Source of the DNA: Zarea fungicola
Lineage: Eukaryota; Ascomycota; Sordariomycetes; Hypocreales; Cordycipitaceae
DNA: 64,000 bases
NCBI GenBank assembly: GCA_900169235.1
Contig: FWCC01000060.1
Span: 1 to 64,000, forward strand
Reading direction: 5' to 3'
Part shown: positions 11,340 through 21,135 of the stretch, one piece after another
Position numbering within the stretch: the first letter of the stretch is position 1
Layout of the letters: each line of letters starts with the position of its first letter
Notes under the pieces: generated by a model
The model's database searches: none
Told to the model about the DNA's origin: nothing
The model's input: the letters and a program-made list of their open reading frames with translations, nothing else
Program-made: the position numbers and the translations under genes

Positions 11340-11680
11340 GTCAACGTCTACAATGGAGCACTGACTGACACATTCTTGATCCTAGCCAATGCCCTCCGTG
11401 AAGTAAATCACCGTTTCGAGATCATTACACTAGGCGATTTTAACACCAAAGTGCTGTAACCGGACCAAATGCTCAGAACCTTCTGGTAATAATCTAGGGG
11501 TTTGAGTTCCAGTTGCTCACGTAGGCGGGTTACCAACTCACCAATGAGCGGTGATATGTCAACGATTGACAGTAAATGTGCCTCTCAAAGCTGGCATCTC
11601 GGGCTGTCCACCAAAATTGACAAGCGGCTAGACTACTAATTTGACCACCTACCCATTGCTCTAACCGTCAACTGGAGTCG
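11340..11680 (+). mobile_element. Remnant of a LINE APE-type endonuclease domain
   Basis: Reading from 11364, the frame gives TDTFLILANALREVNHRF then EIITLGDFNTKV and a stop at 11457-11459. Further on, at 11640-11675, another frame reads FDHLPIALTVNW. GDFN and (S)DHLPI, in this order and roughly this spacing, are hallmark motifs of the apurinic-endonuclease domain of non-LTR retrotransposons (Tad-like elements in fungi). The frames are broken by stops and shifts, so it is dead. The following open frame to 12054 may be more of the element, but no reverse-transcriptase motif is visible. Confidence 0.55.
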
Positions 11681-12079
11681 GCAACCCGTTGCTGACGAAG
11701 AAGACGCTTTGGGTAAGAAATGAAGAGATAATCCGCCAGTCGGTCCGTGGCCACCATCCTAAGCGTGCATCTCTGAAGCTCACAACGAAGAAAGCATCGA
11801 TGCACTTGTTCCAAGGCCGTGTATACTCGGAGGCGGGAATTGACCGTACACTGCCTGATCTGGCCTACCACCCAAATCTATTGCTGGTTTCAACCAATGA
11901 TACGACCACATGTGTACAGAAGCTCAGTAGCTGCGACTATGATGGTAGCAAATACGGCGAGGTGTCTGCTATGAAGCGTATCGATAGTCACAGCGCAGAA
12001 GGGCTGCTACATCTAAAAGACTCTCTGGAGATATTTTTCGTTGGAATACTCTAAGCTTATAGGACCGGCGATTTTTTTC

Positions 12080-12850
12080 TAATTAGAATGCAGCTACTAC
12101 GCATTAAGCAATAAGCATTCAGCATTATTATAAATTATTAATGAGCATTATATAATCTTCAATCTTATTTTTGTCGCGACAGTTGCCATTGAAATGCTAC
12201 CCATGTTTTGCCAGTAAGACCATGTAACAGGTAACCAACTTGGCAGAAGTGAACTGATTCACGAGCTCCAGAATCAAGAGCCGTTATGTGTTGAGAACCC
12301 GACTTGTAGAATTTCGAATCTCTTAATGGCTCACTTGATAGCTGGGGCTTGGAATCAATCATTCACGCTCGCCATCCTGGCAGCCGGCAAGGTTTGTGGA
12401 AGTCGCCTGATCTGTTCATTTCCCCAATTTTTTCACTTTTTTCTCACCCTTTCTCACTTTTCTTTCCCCTCAATTCCTTCATGGATACAGCCTTGCTTTG
12501 CTTAATTGTTTTTTTCCTTTTCCCCCTCTCACCTGACAGCTGCTGACAGCTGGCACAGCTGCAACTTCCGGCAGAAGTCAACGAGATGTAAACAACCTGC
12601 AACTTGTCTTCTTCTCGACTGCCTTTTCTTAAGTTTATCAAATCAACCATCAAACCAACCGCAAACAAAGGTCTTCTTCATATTCCGCGCAGTGGTTCTG
12701 AAACTTTCCTTTTCCTCAAGTCACATCTCCTCGATTGTTCTCTCGTCTCACCTTCTATTCTGAAACCATCTCTCCTTGGACCCTTCTCCTTCCTTGACGC
12801 ACTTCCTTGAACCCTTCTCCTTCCTCGCAACATTCAAGGTAAGATCTCGC
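12080..12850 (+). repeat. Dispersed repeat family, longest copy
   Basis: The 5' half (12080-12440) matches 781-1140 and the 3' part (12545-12705) matches 10482-10630, so the other two are partial copies of one family of at least about 630 bp. The middle is a CT-rich tract (12420-12530). The copy contains no meaningful ORF. An LTR or a LINE UTR would fit, but I see no reliable terminal TG..CA or target duplication. Confidence 0.6.
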
Positions 12851-13294
12851 ATCACCATGCATGAACACAATAGCTTCCTCCGAAACCAAGCTTATATCAG
12901 CCGCAGCAGGAAAAGACCGTTTGAGAAATGAAACAATAGTACCGTCATACAACCCCATTGCTTCAACCAGAAGAAGTTCACCCACGCCCTGTTCCTCTGT
13001 CTCCTCAATATCACTGGCAACATCATCTTCCTCCGAGACGCCATCCTGCCATCTCCCTAAATGGGGTGGGAAGTGTCTGGCTTATTGGCACTCTAGTCAT
13101 ATCCTGTCAGGAGCAAGGAATAACTAGGTGCTTGTTCTAAGAACAAGCCTCCGCTCTTCGCTCCGAAGTCAGCCAATAGGTTCGTAATTACCACCGTCCT
13201 CACTGTCAGTAGATACAGAAGTACTGGTATTAACGCATCAAAATATCTCATCTAGAACGATTCCCATCAAGTCAATCAAGAAAATCAAGACAAA
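12851..13294. other. Non-coding; short perfect palindrome at 13130-13148
   Basis: No convincing gene. There are open frames on both strands (12755-12985 minus, 12861-13127 plus) that shadow each other and are not recognisable. GCTTGTTCT and AGAACAAGC form a 9-bp perfect inverted repeat around one base at 13130-13148. The last 50 bases before 13295 look like a fungal promoter/leader (CAAGACAAAATGG). Confidence 0.4.
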
Positions 13295-13725
13295 ATGGAG
13301 CAAATTGTATTCTCTGGAATCGGCTCTTGGACAACGTAAGAACGACCACAATTAATCTTGTATCTTTTCTGACCAGTCGCATCGATTCTAGCTACAGTGG
13401 CGCTTCATGGGCCTACTACGGTCAGCCAGATGACATCCAGAATATTACCAACTGGAATTCTGAGTACAGCCGATGTTCCAATCATGGTAATATTCTGGAT
13501 GTCATCCCAGCAAGGCAAAGAAATGGACCTGCCACGGTCAGCCAGATGACATCCAGAATATTACCAACTGGAATTCTGAGTACAGCCGATGTTCAGATCA
13601 TGGTAATATTCTGGATGTCATCTTGGTACGCGCCTGCTAGCAAGACAAAGAAATGGGGGTATGGAGTCCCAGCCGAGGAAGGGGTGGTAAGGTGGTGCTA
13701 TGGATATGAGAAAGTCAGGTCATGA
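13295..13725 (+). CDS. Possible small orphan gene containing a duplicated hairpin
   Basis: This is a weak call. ATG 13295 sits in a good context (CAAAATGGA). Exon 1 is 13295-13335; a plausible 56-nt intron (GTAAGA...TTCTAG) leads to exon 2, 13392-13725, giving 124 aa with no recognisable domain. Exon 2 contains a 116-bp direct duplication (13419-13622) whose length is not a multiple of three. The same DNA is therefore read in two different frames, which argues that the second part of the protein is not under selection. It could be a gene damaged by a recent duplication or not a gene at all. Confidence 0.25.
13419..13622 (+). repeat. Tandem pair of long perfect hairpins
   Basis: Two copies of an 88-bp block, nearly identical and 116 bp apart, each form an inverted repeat. 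Arms 13429-13450 and 13485-13506, and arms 13545-13566 and 13601-13622, are perfect 22-bp complements (GATGACATCC... paired with ...GGATGTCATC) around 34-nt loops. The loops differ at two adjacent bases (TTCCAATC versus TTCAGATC). Similarity continues past the second arms (AGCAAG.CAAAGAAATGG). Confidence 0.9.
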
Positions 13726-15240
13726 CGGTGGCTGTAGATACTTTCTGTTTGTTGTTTGCTTTGATTCCTTGTATATGGAGGAGGAATTTCTCTCCCAGCC
13801 GTCGCTAGATTTTCATCCTCATTAATTACATTCTGTATACCAGCACCTCAGCTCGCGCATCGTATCTAATCATGATCGTACCAACAAGTGGACCTAAGAA
13901 GTAGATGAATGATTGATGGCTGAATATCTAGTTATTGAATTTGGGCGCTGGTATTTGTGGTCTTATGGCCGCCACTTGTTGGCGAAAGGCCGACTGCTGC
14001 GCAGGGCAGTCGTGCCTGGTGCTCTTCAGTTTAGCAGAACGTGTGGAATAGATGTCAATCCCCAATCACTTTGTACATACTTTACCGCTGCATGAAGCGC
14101 TTGGATGAATGCGTCCAGCTATTGATGCGGAAGTGATGCGCCGCAGCCAGATTGTGGCGTTGAAGATGTTGAAGAGTCAGAGGAGCACGAAGTGGAAGTC
14201 GTCGATGATGTGCCTAGAGATGAAGTGACAGGCGATATGACTGTACTGTAGAACAGAAAATCTCCTAACAGCGACGACTACGAAATTATTGAAAGCGACG
14301 AGAGTCTGGCATGCCGCTGCACAAAGACTTGATAAAGCTATCAGCACTAATACTTGTGTTTAAGCCTGCGACTGGGTATAAATTATGCTACGTGCCACCG
14401 TGGAATTAATTTTTGAACAGCCATGACGGAGTCGAGTTACTTGCACATCTCCTGGTTGTTCTGCTCTGATGCTGATGATGAAGAAATGGCTGGCGAAGCT
14501 GGCCAGAATTAGTGGGCTGTCGGTTTCGGTTAATTTGTGATTCTGGCTTTAGGGACTCTTTGCTACATCCTGTAATTTATCATGGGATATTTTTTCCGGC
14601 GACGTATTAGATTTTGGCGAAGTTGGTGCCAATCATGCCAGAATAGCAAGTTACAATACTCAGCGAGATGCATGTGCCTAAGTACCTAGGTAGCAAGCTG
14701 GCGGTTGCTGGGAACAGAGGGCTGTTCGTCCATGCTTCTATTCAAACAAACCAGCGTGGAGGAAAGTACCCAGCCGGAGAAATAGGAATTGCTTACTAGG
14801 TCTGTATTGCAGGCTTAAGGAATAATAAATTAAAAACGTAAAATTCGTGTTCAGAAAATGACTGTTGGCATACTAGAGCCAGAATGTTGACGTCGTTAGT
14901 GGTAGATTACCTCAGTAGCAGTTGGTCATGTTGCCTCAGGATTCAAGGCCCTCAAGTATTTTACCAGGTTGTTGACCCAGCTGCAAGAAATGAGACCCGG
15001 CATGGATTATCGTTGTCGCGGCCGAGGTTTTCTCGGGCAAAACCGCGCTGCTGCCCCTGATTGGGTACTTGTCAGCTCTGCTCCACTGTCTCCCTCACAG
15101 ACTCTGTTCTGTCCTCCCGAAAAACTCCATTCGCTCTCCCGCAAAGGCAGCATTGCATCTCTCAATCTCCCCTCTCCCCCAATTGCACGTTTCTGCAATT
15201 GTTTCTTTTCTACATCGCACCTCCAATTATCTCCCTCAGC
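13726..15240. other. Intergenic, with a decayed acidic coding fragment and the ATP1 promoter
   Basis: At about 14140-14250 a plus-strand frame reads an acidic segment (GVEDVEESEEHEVEVVDDV) that ends in a stop, followed by a second acidic frame (DDYEIIESDES). This may be the end of a decayed gene. A CCTAGGTA word lies at 14685. The last 180 bases before 15241 are strongly pyrimidine-rich (TCTCCCTCACAG, CTCCCCTCTCCCCC), typical of promoters of highly expressed filamentous-fungal genes, and probably hold the ATP1 transcription start. Confidence 0.5.
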
Positions 15241-18200
15241 ATGTTCCGCAACGCTCTGCGTCAGTCGACGCGCGCTGTCGGCGCCGTCTCTGCTGCTGGC
15301 AGAGTCACCCTCGTGAGTACCTCCCAGCCCCCGAGCCGACCGGGCAAATCATCGAAAGCGACGCACAACAACATGCACCCATCAGAAAAACGCCTTGAAG
15401 GCCCAATTGGATCGCCGCATTGTTGCCGCCCTCTTGGGAAAAGCTTTTTTGAGCTGTTTTGCTCTCTTTTGAGCTGCTCGGCCGACATTATTTTGGGCGG
15501 ACTTCGGCTAACTTGTTTTTTTTCTGCTAGGCCCGAAATGCCGCACCAGCAATTGCCTCCATCCAGGCCCGTACCTATGCCGAAGCCAAGGCCTCTCCCA
15601 CTGAAGTTTCTTCTATTCTCGAGCAGCGCATCCGTGGAGTCCAGGAGGAGTCCAACCTCGCTGAGACTGGCCGTGTCCTGTCTATCGGGTATGTGGAGCA
15701 CCCGAAGCGCTGCGATCTAAGGAGTGGACGAAGCTCGATCAACTCTGATATGGCAACGCGCAACTACAAATTCAAATTAAAGAGCACCCGAGGCATTATT
15801 CTAACTATTTCTCAACAGTGATGGTATCGCTCGTGTTCACGGTCTGGCCAACGTCCAGGCTGAAGAGCTTGTCGAGTAAGCGCCTTTACCCCTAACTGAT
15901 TGCAGCTCAAACTAACAAAATACAAGGTTCGCCTCTGGTGTCAAGGGCATGTGCATGAACCTCGAGGCCGGCCAGGTCGGTGTCGTGCTGTTTGGTTCCG
16001 ATCGTCTCGTCAAGGAGGGTGAGACTGTCAAGCGTACCGGTGAAATTGTGAGAAGCCTCCTATTACTTGATCTTGACACAACGATGAACTTGAAGCTAAC
16101 TAATTGAAAGGTCTCCGTCCCTGTCGGTCCTGAGCTGCTCGGCCGTGTCATTGACGCCCTTGGCAACCCCATTGATGGCAAGGGTCCCCTTAACACTAAG
16201 GAGACAAGCCGCGCTCAGGTCAAGGCCCACGGTATTCTGCCTCGCAAGTCCGTCAACCAGCCTGTCCAGACCGGTCTCAAGTCTGTCGACGCCATGGTTC
16301 CCGTCGGTCGTGGTCAGCGCGAGTTGATCATTGGTGACCGTCAGACCGGCAAGACTGCGGTTGGTCTTGACACCATCCTGAACCAGAAGCGCTGGAACGA
16401 CTCCGCCGACGAGAGCAAGAAGCTCTACTGTGTCTACGTCGCGATTGGCCAGAAGCGTTCTACTGTTGCCCAGTTTGTCAAGACTCTCGAGGAGAATGAC
16501 GCCATGAAGTATTCGATTGTCGTTGCGGCCACCGCTTCCGAGGCCGCCCCCCTACAGTATCTTGCTCCGTTTACTGGTTAGTTTTTCTTTTCTTTCTTCT
16601 TTTTGATGCTTTTTTCTCTACGTTTTATGAATTTGATCTTTCTTGACCCGGCTCTGGCATTCCAAGTGGACTGCCACACATGCTCAAGAATGACACTTCG
16701 TGCGTACCTTCCTATTTTGTGGTGGACCACCACCCACGCTCCTTCCCATGATGGCAAACACTGGAGGATTAATCCCCTCTCCCCCCTCGTGGACACGCAG
16801 ACATGACAACAATCCTCTTCCATATTGAATCACTGCATCTGTACACGAAAGAAAGCCCTCACGTTGTTTCATTGTGGCCAAGAAAGCCCTTGCACTCTCA
16901 TCTTGTCCACGCAACCCTTTACACTCTTGTGTCCGCCGCAAGTCTCCTGCTTCCGTTTGGCCATGGTCCACCACGCACCAGCCCTGCCACTTGCCAGGGA
17001 TTGCGAGCCACTGTCCGCGAGTGATGTTGAGATGGATTCGGACGACGAGTTTCTACATTCTGGTACACAATATACCACCACAGACATTGTCAACGAGTAT
17101 ACATGGCTGGCACTTGCGGTCGACGCACCAGATTGGTATATATGCCCTATATATAAGACGGTGTTTCCTGATCCGCCAAGCTTCCAAGCGGCGTGTACTG
17201 CAGTATCTATTAGCAGTGCTATATGTCTTGATGAGGTTCTGCGCGCAGACACACCACCTACAAATGAGTTCTTTTATACACTGCCACTACCGCCAAGCAA
17301 GAATCTCTGGGGCATTTATGTCCGTGTTTACGAAAAGCCTAATCACAAGCCACGCCTCTATATTGGCTCTGGGACGGCAGCAGTGGGCGGTGTACAACGA
17401 CGTCTGCAAGATTACATTAATGGCAAACGCACTATCCCGTCTCTTGTGAAGCTTGCGGTTGAGGATGGCTACACATGCTCTCATGTTGGGCTGTTGTGTT
17501 GGGCACCAATCCCGCCTCCTGAGTTGGTCCCCAAGGCTCGTGTGCGGTTTGTGGCTATGGAGGCGATGTTCTGCCAGATTTTTTTTGCCCTAGCCGAAAC
17601 TGTCGTGGATATCTCGTATTGGGTGCCATGGAAGCGAGCAGATGTTGTGTGGGAGCCACTGTGCAGTCACACGCCGTTGATCGAGTGCCCACCCGGCAAC
17701 CATGACTTGTCAGACACGCAGCTTATCCAGTACAATCTCGAGCGTCAACGGATTGCCAAGCAGCGTGTGTACGAGAGCGGCAAGAAATATGAGGCCAACC
17801 AGCAGAAAACCAACCGCGTGGACTACCTCGCAAGGAAGCTTCGCAACAAAATTGCGTCAATGAAGAGAAACCCTGAGCGTGAGCGTAAGAATCAAGCTGG
17901 TGTGCGTGCACGCGCGAAAGCCTCCGCCAAACACCGCTGCAATGTCTGCGATATCAATCTCCAGTCCGCCAATGCGCTTAAGATTCACCGGACCCGAAAG
18001 GGTCATCTTGAGAAAGTGCGAGTGGCTGCGGGTGGTGTGCCTAAACCTGTGTCTGCGGAAACTCAACGAACCAGAAACTTTTACGCTGCAAACATGGCCA
18101 GTGGCCGATTTAGGTGTGCCGTGTGTGGCGAGAATCTCCAGAGCAAGGGTCATCTTGATGTCCATAACAAAAGCAAAAAACACCTAGCCAAGGTGGCTGC

Positions 18201-19254
18201 GTTGGAGAAGGCGGCGACTGCTGCATAGCAGCGCCAAACACCACCCACAATGGATTTGCTCTATCTTGGATGTATCCTTATCCCATGTGTTTCCCTCTGT
18301 CTGTGGATGTCGGTCCACCAGCCACCAGTATTCACCATTTGTTTGTGGATTTCGGCCCACCCGCCACCACTTACCCCACACCAGTTGTCACAACATGTTT
18401 CACCACACCAACCATCACACTCTATCTATGTTTGATCTTGTTTCACATACTAATGTTTAATTTAAAAAGGTGCGGCTTGTGCGGAATGGTTCATGAATGC
18501 GGGAAAGCACTCTCTTGTGATTTATGATGATCTTTCGAAGCAGGCTGTTGCTTACCGTCAGATGTCGCTGCTTCTGCGTCGTCCTCCCGGTCGTGAGGCT
18601 TACCCCGGTGACGTTTTCTACCTGCACTCTCGTCTGCTCGAGCGTGCTGCCAAGCTCAACGATAAGCACGGTGGTGGTTCCATGACTGCCCTTCCCATCA
18701 TTGAGACTCAGGGTGGTGATGTGTCCGCCTACATTCCCACCAACGTCATTTCCATTACTGACGGTCAGATCTTCTTGGAGTCTGAGCTCTTCTACAAGGG
18801 TATCCGTCCCGCTATCAACGTCGGTCTTTCCGTCTCGCGTGTCGGTTCCGCTGCCCAGCTCAAGGCCATGAAGCAGGTTGCTGGTTCTCTGAAGCTCTTC
18901 CTGGCCCAGTACCGTGAGGTCGCCGCTTTCGCCCAGTTCGGTTCTGATCTGGATGCCGCTACCAAGCAGACTCTGAGCCGTGGTGAGCGTCTCACCGAGC
19001 TCCTCAAGCAGAAGCAGTACTCCCCTATGGCTGTCAACGAGATGGTTCCCGTCATCTACGCTGGTGTCAACGGTCACCTCGACTCTGTCCCTGTTGACCG
19101 TGTTCTCGAGTGGGAGTCTGACTACCTCGCTCACCTCAAGACCAACGAGGCCGATCTTCTCGCTACCATTGAGAAGGAGGGTGCCCTGAGCAAGGAGCTC
19201 GAGGCCAAGCTGAAGGAGGTCACCATCTCTTTCATTAAGAGCTTTATCAACTAA
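15241..19254 (+). CDS. atp1: Mitochondrial F1F0-ATP synthase subunit alpha
   Basis: This is the F1 alpha subunit of mitochondrial ATP synthase, which carries the non-catalytic nucleotide sites. The exons are 15241-15312, 15531-15688, 15819-15875, 15927-16047, 16111-16576 and 18470-19254, giving 552 aa, the usual fungal length. The N-terminus ([19 protein letters not shown]) is a basic matrix-targeting presequence. The Walker A motif GDRQTGKT is at residues 211-218. [39 protein letters not shown] and the C-terminal helices are all present. Five introns have canonical ends; four are 51-218 nt, but the last (16577-18469) is 1,893 nt and carries another gene. Codon use is strongly C-ending, as in a highly expressed gene, except next to that last intron. 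There residues 292-301 read [10 protein letters not shown], where the family has close to GCAMGEYFRD. The gene appears intact provided the long intron is spliced. Confidence 0.97.
16963..18228 (+). CDS. GIY-YIG endonuclease with two C2H2 (JAZ/U1-type) zinc fingers, nested in an ATP1 intron
   Basis: This is a single-exon ORF of 421 aa starting at ATG 16963 (context GGCCATGG); the frame is open further upstream but has no earlier ATG. Residues 117-135 carry the catalytic signature GIY-x13-YIG (NLWGIYVRV ... RLYIGSG). Conserved Arg is at 146/147 (GVQRRLQDY), and the metal-binding Glu is probably E200 (FVAMEAMF), so the nuclease core looks intact. Residues about 240-320 are basic and probably helical. 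Two zinc fingers with C-x2-C-x12-H-x5-H spacing follow (C326, C329, H342, H348 and C385, C388, H401, H407). The wide H-H spacing is that of JAZ/U1-type fingers, which bind nucleic acid. A nuclease plus DNA-binding tail is the layout of homing endonucleases such as I-TevI, although those are phage or organellar. It lies on the ATP1 sense strand. How it is expressed (own promoter or from the spliced intron) is not evident. Confidence 0.85.
   Translation: MVHHAPALPLARDCEPLSASDVEMDSDDEFLHSGTQYTTTDIVNEYTWLALAVDAPDWYICPIYKTVFPDPPSFQAACTAVSISSAICLDEVLRADTPPTNEFFYTLPLPPSKNLWGIYVRVYEKPNHKPRLYIGSGTAAVGGVQRRLQDYINGKRTIPSLVKLAVEDGYTCSHVGLLCWAPIPPPELVPKARVRFVAMEAMFCQIFFALAETVVDISYWVPWKRADVVWEPLCSHTPLIECPPGNHDLSDTQLIQYNLERQRIAKQRVYESGKKYEANQQKTNRVDYLARKLRNKIASMKRNPERERKNQAGVRARAKASAKHRCNVCDINLQSANALKIHRTRKGHLEKVRVAAGGVPKPVSAETQRTRNFYAANMASGRFRCAVCGENLQSKGHLDVHNKSKKHLAKVAALEKAATAA
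18298..18377 (+). repeat. Imperfect 40-bp direct repeat in the ATP1 intron tail
   Basis: Two copies, TGTCTGTGGATGTCGGTCCA.. (18298-18336) and TGTTTGTGGATTTCGGCCCA.. (18340-18377), share about 80% of bases and both continue CC(A/C)GCCACCA. They lie between the stop of the nested gene and the branch point. The role is unknown. Confidence 0.6.
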
Positions 19255-19976
19255 AGTATAATTTAGAGGTGCTCCTGTGCAGATTAGAGATAGGGCCGTT
19301 GGGTGTTGCTGTCTATACCGAAATCTTTGTAGTCTTTGTTTCCCTCTTAGCGGAGGAACAACCGAGGGGCTGCGCCTGACGGTGCGATAAGGTGAAAGAG
19401 GGAATTCGCCAGACGTGCTACCACTTGTAAAATAGAGCTGATAACTCAATTAACGCCCTCGATTCCTTTTGTTCTTTAGTAATTTACTGTTTCAAAATCA
19501 AAAGCTGTGAATTTTATATTTGTCCGGATACCTTGATTGTTGTGATGGTTAGGTTGACTTCTGTTCTGCCGCATGAGGTGAACGTGTATGAGTTTAATTG
19601 AGATGCGTTGATGCAAGTTGCGCAGTAGTCGGCCAGTGGGTAGCAAATTCATGGTCCCTATTTATTTTAAAAAGGCTAATGTTATTTATTATATAGAAGA
19701 CAATGATACCAAGTAGGTGTTGTTGTCTTGTTGCGTTTTCAGCCGTTTGGATGGGGGTTTTATTTCCGTGCCTGTCCATCACCTCAGCCCACCATAATGA
19801 CTTACCGGATTTGTTATCCTCCCACAAACGCACAATCCGCGCTCATCGATCACCTAAGCGACCTGAATGATCCCATTTCTCACTGTCAACACCACCTATT
19901 GGGCTCAGATATCAACTGCTATTTTCTAATAGGATCATTGACCCAACCTTGTTAGCAGAGTGACATATCGGAGGAA
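19255..19976. other. ATP1 3' region and intergenic spacer
   Basis: The ATP1 3' UTR occupies the start. A minus-strand frame opposite the last ATP1 exon runs to 18457, but it is an antisense shadow of biased codons. The rest is AT-rich spacer leading to the next promoter, with nothing else seen. Confidence 0.6.
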
Positions 19977-21135
19977 ATGCCAGACGCAATTTCCAATCGA
20001 AAAATGCCCGCCGCCAGTACCGCACTGCTTTCTAAAGTACGGCGGATGGTTCCGCCAATGATGGACAAATTCCATAAAGGTAAATGAGGCATGAAAGCCG
20101 TTTGACGGCATGCGTGTCCTCGGCTGACGAGATACGTGGTACCGTCCCTAGGCCAGCTCGGCCGTATAGCCGTCATTGGTGGCAGCCAAGACTATACCGG
20201 CGCACCGTACTTTTCTGCCATGGCCAGCGCAAGACTAGGCTGTGATTTGGTATGCCATATCTTACCACCGATGGTGAATGAGAGTTTGGTATACGAGCAC
20301 TTATTGACTTGAATGCTTTGGCTAGTCTCATGTTATCTGCACTCCTGCAGCGGCTGCTGTGATTAAAACCTACAGTCCCAATTTAATGGTCCATCCTTTG
20401 ATGCGACAGTCTAAATCAGAGACACCATCCACGATAATTCAGCAAGAGGATTCCAACCCGGACAAAATTGCACTCCCAATCATTGAAATGCTCGCGCGTC
20501 TCCATGTCCTCGTCATCGGCCCAGGCCTGGGTCGTGATCCACTGATGCAGGACACTGTGGAGCGTGTTATCCGCGCTGCCAGGGCCAAGGGAATACCGCT
20601 GGTCCTAGACGCCGATGCGCTTCAACTTGTTCAGAAAGATCTGGAACTCATTAAGGGATATTCTGAGGCAGTCTTGACCCCGAATGTCGTTGAGTTTGAC
20701 CGCCTCTGCAAGGCGGCAGGTGTTGGCAATGATGACAACAGAGGCGAGACGGACCGAGTCGAGGCTCTGGCTAATGCTTTAGGTGGCGTTACAGTTATTC
20801 AAAAGGGCAGACAAGACTTCATCTCAGATGGAGTAGTCACGCTGATTGACGATCTGGAAGGCGGCAAAAAGAGAAGCGGCGGGCAAGGAGATACACTCAC
20901 CGGGAGTGTTGCCACATTTCTCGCGTGGAGGAAAGCATATAATGACCAGCTATGGAATGATCCCGAAACACCTCATCTTGAGAAGCAGGAAATGATTGGG
21001 TTGGCGGCCTTTGGAGGTAGTGCTATCACCAGAGTGAGTGAATCACAGTATTTGCACCTGAACGCTAGTAGTATCGCTGACCAGAATGCGTTTCTGCACG
21101 ATCTATACAGGAATGTTCTCGACTTGCATTTTTGA
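19977..21135 (+). CDS. ATP-dependent (S)-NAD(P)H-hydrate dehydratase
   Basis: This enzyme repairs hydrated NADH/NADPH (NADHX, NADPHX) in an ATP- or ADP-dependent dehydration and belongs to the YjeF C-terminal / ribokinase-like family (yeast YKL151C). The exons are 19977-20079, 20152-20249 and 20326-21135, giving 336 aa, against 337 in yeast. Family blocks are the N-terminal [32 protein letters not shown] (interrupted by intron 1), [66 protein letters not shown] and the nucleotide-site GGQGDTLTG. The introns are 72 and 76 nt with canonical ends, and the joins keep all family motifs in frame. It follows ATP1 on the same strand. Confidence 0.93.

Larger units (their letters stand above)
16577..18469 (+). 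other. Oversized spliceosomal intron of ATP1 hosting a gene
   Basis: The donor is GTTAGT at 16577, the branch-point sequence is TACTAAT at 18449-18455 and the acceptor is AAAAAG ending at 18469. Joining 16576 to 18470 restores the conserved alpha-subunit frame in phase 1 (codon 292). A pyrimidine-rich 5' segment (16583-16612) is followed by 390 nt before the internal ATG. About 240 nt follow the internal stop and include a direct repeat (18298-18377). There are no group I or group II intron features, so removal must be spliceosomal. The length is about 10-35 times that of the other ATP1 introns. Confidence 0.9.

Noticed and set aside
16825..16962. Upstream extension of the nested GIY-YIG ORF
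   Set aside because: Opens at TTG with no ATG before 16963; the extension shows no conserved-looking sequence.
16577..18469. Group I or group II intron in ATP1
   Set aside because: No conserved group I P/Q/R/S or group II domain V elements seen; GT..TACTAAT..AG ends are spliceosomal.
18457..19449. 330-codon antisense open frame opposite the last ATP1 exon
   Set aside because: Shadow of the C-ending codon bias of ATP1; no recognisable protein and no independent start context.
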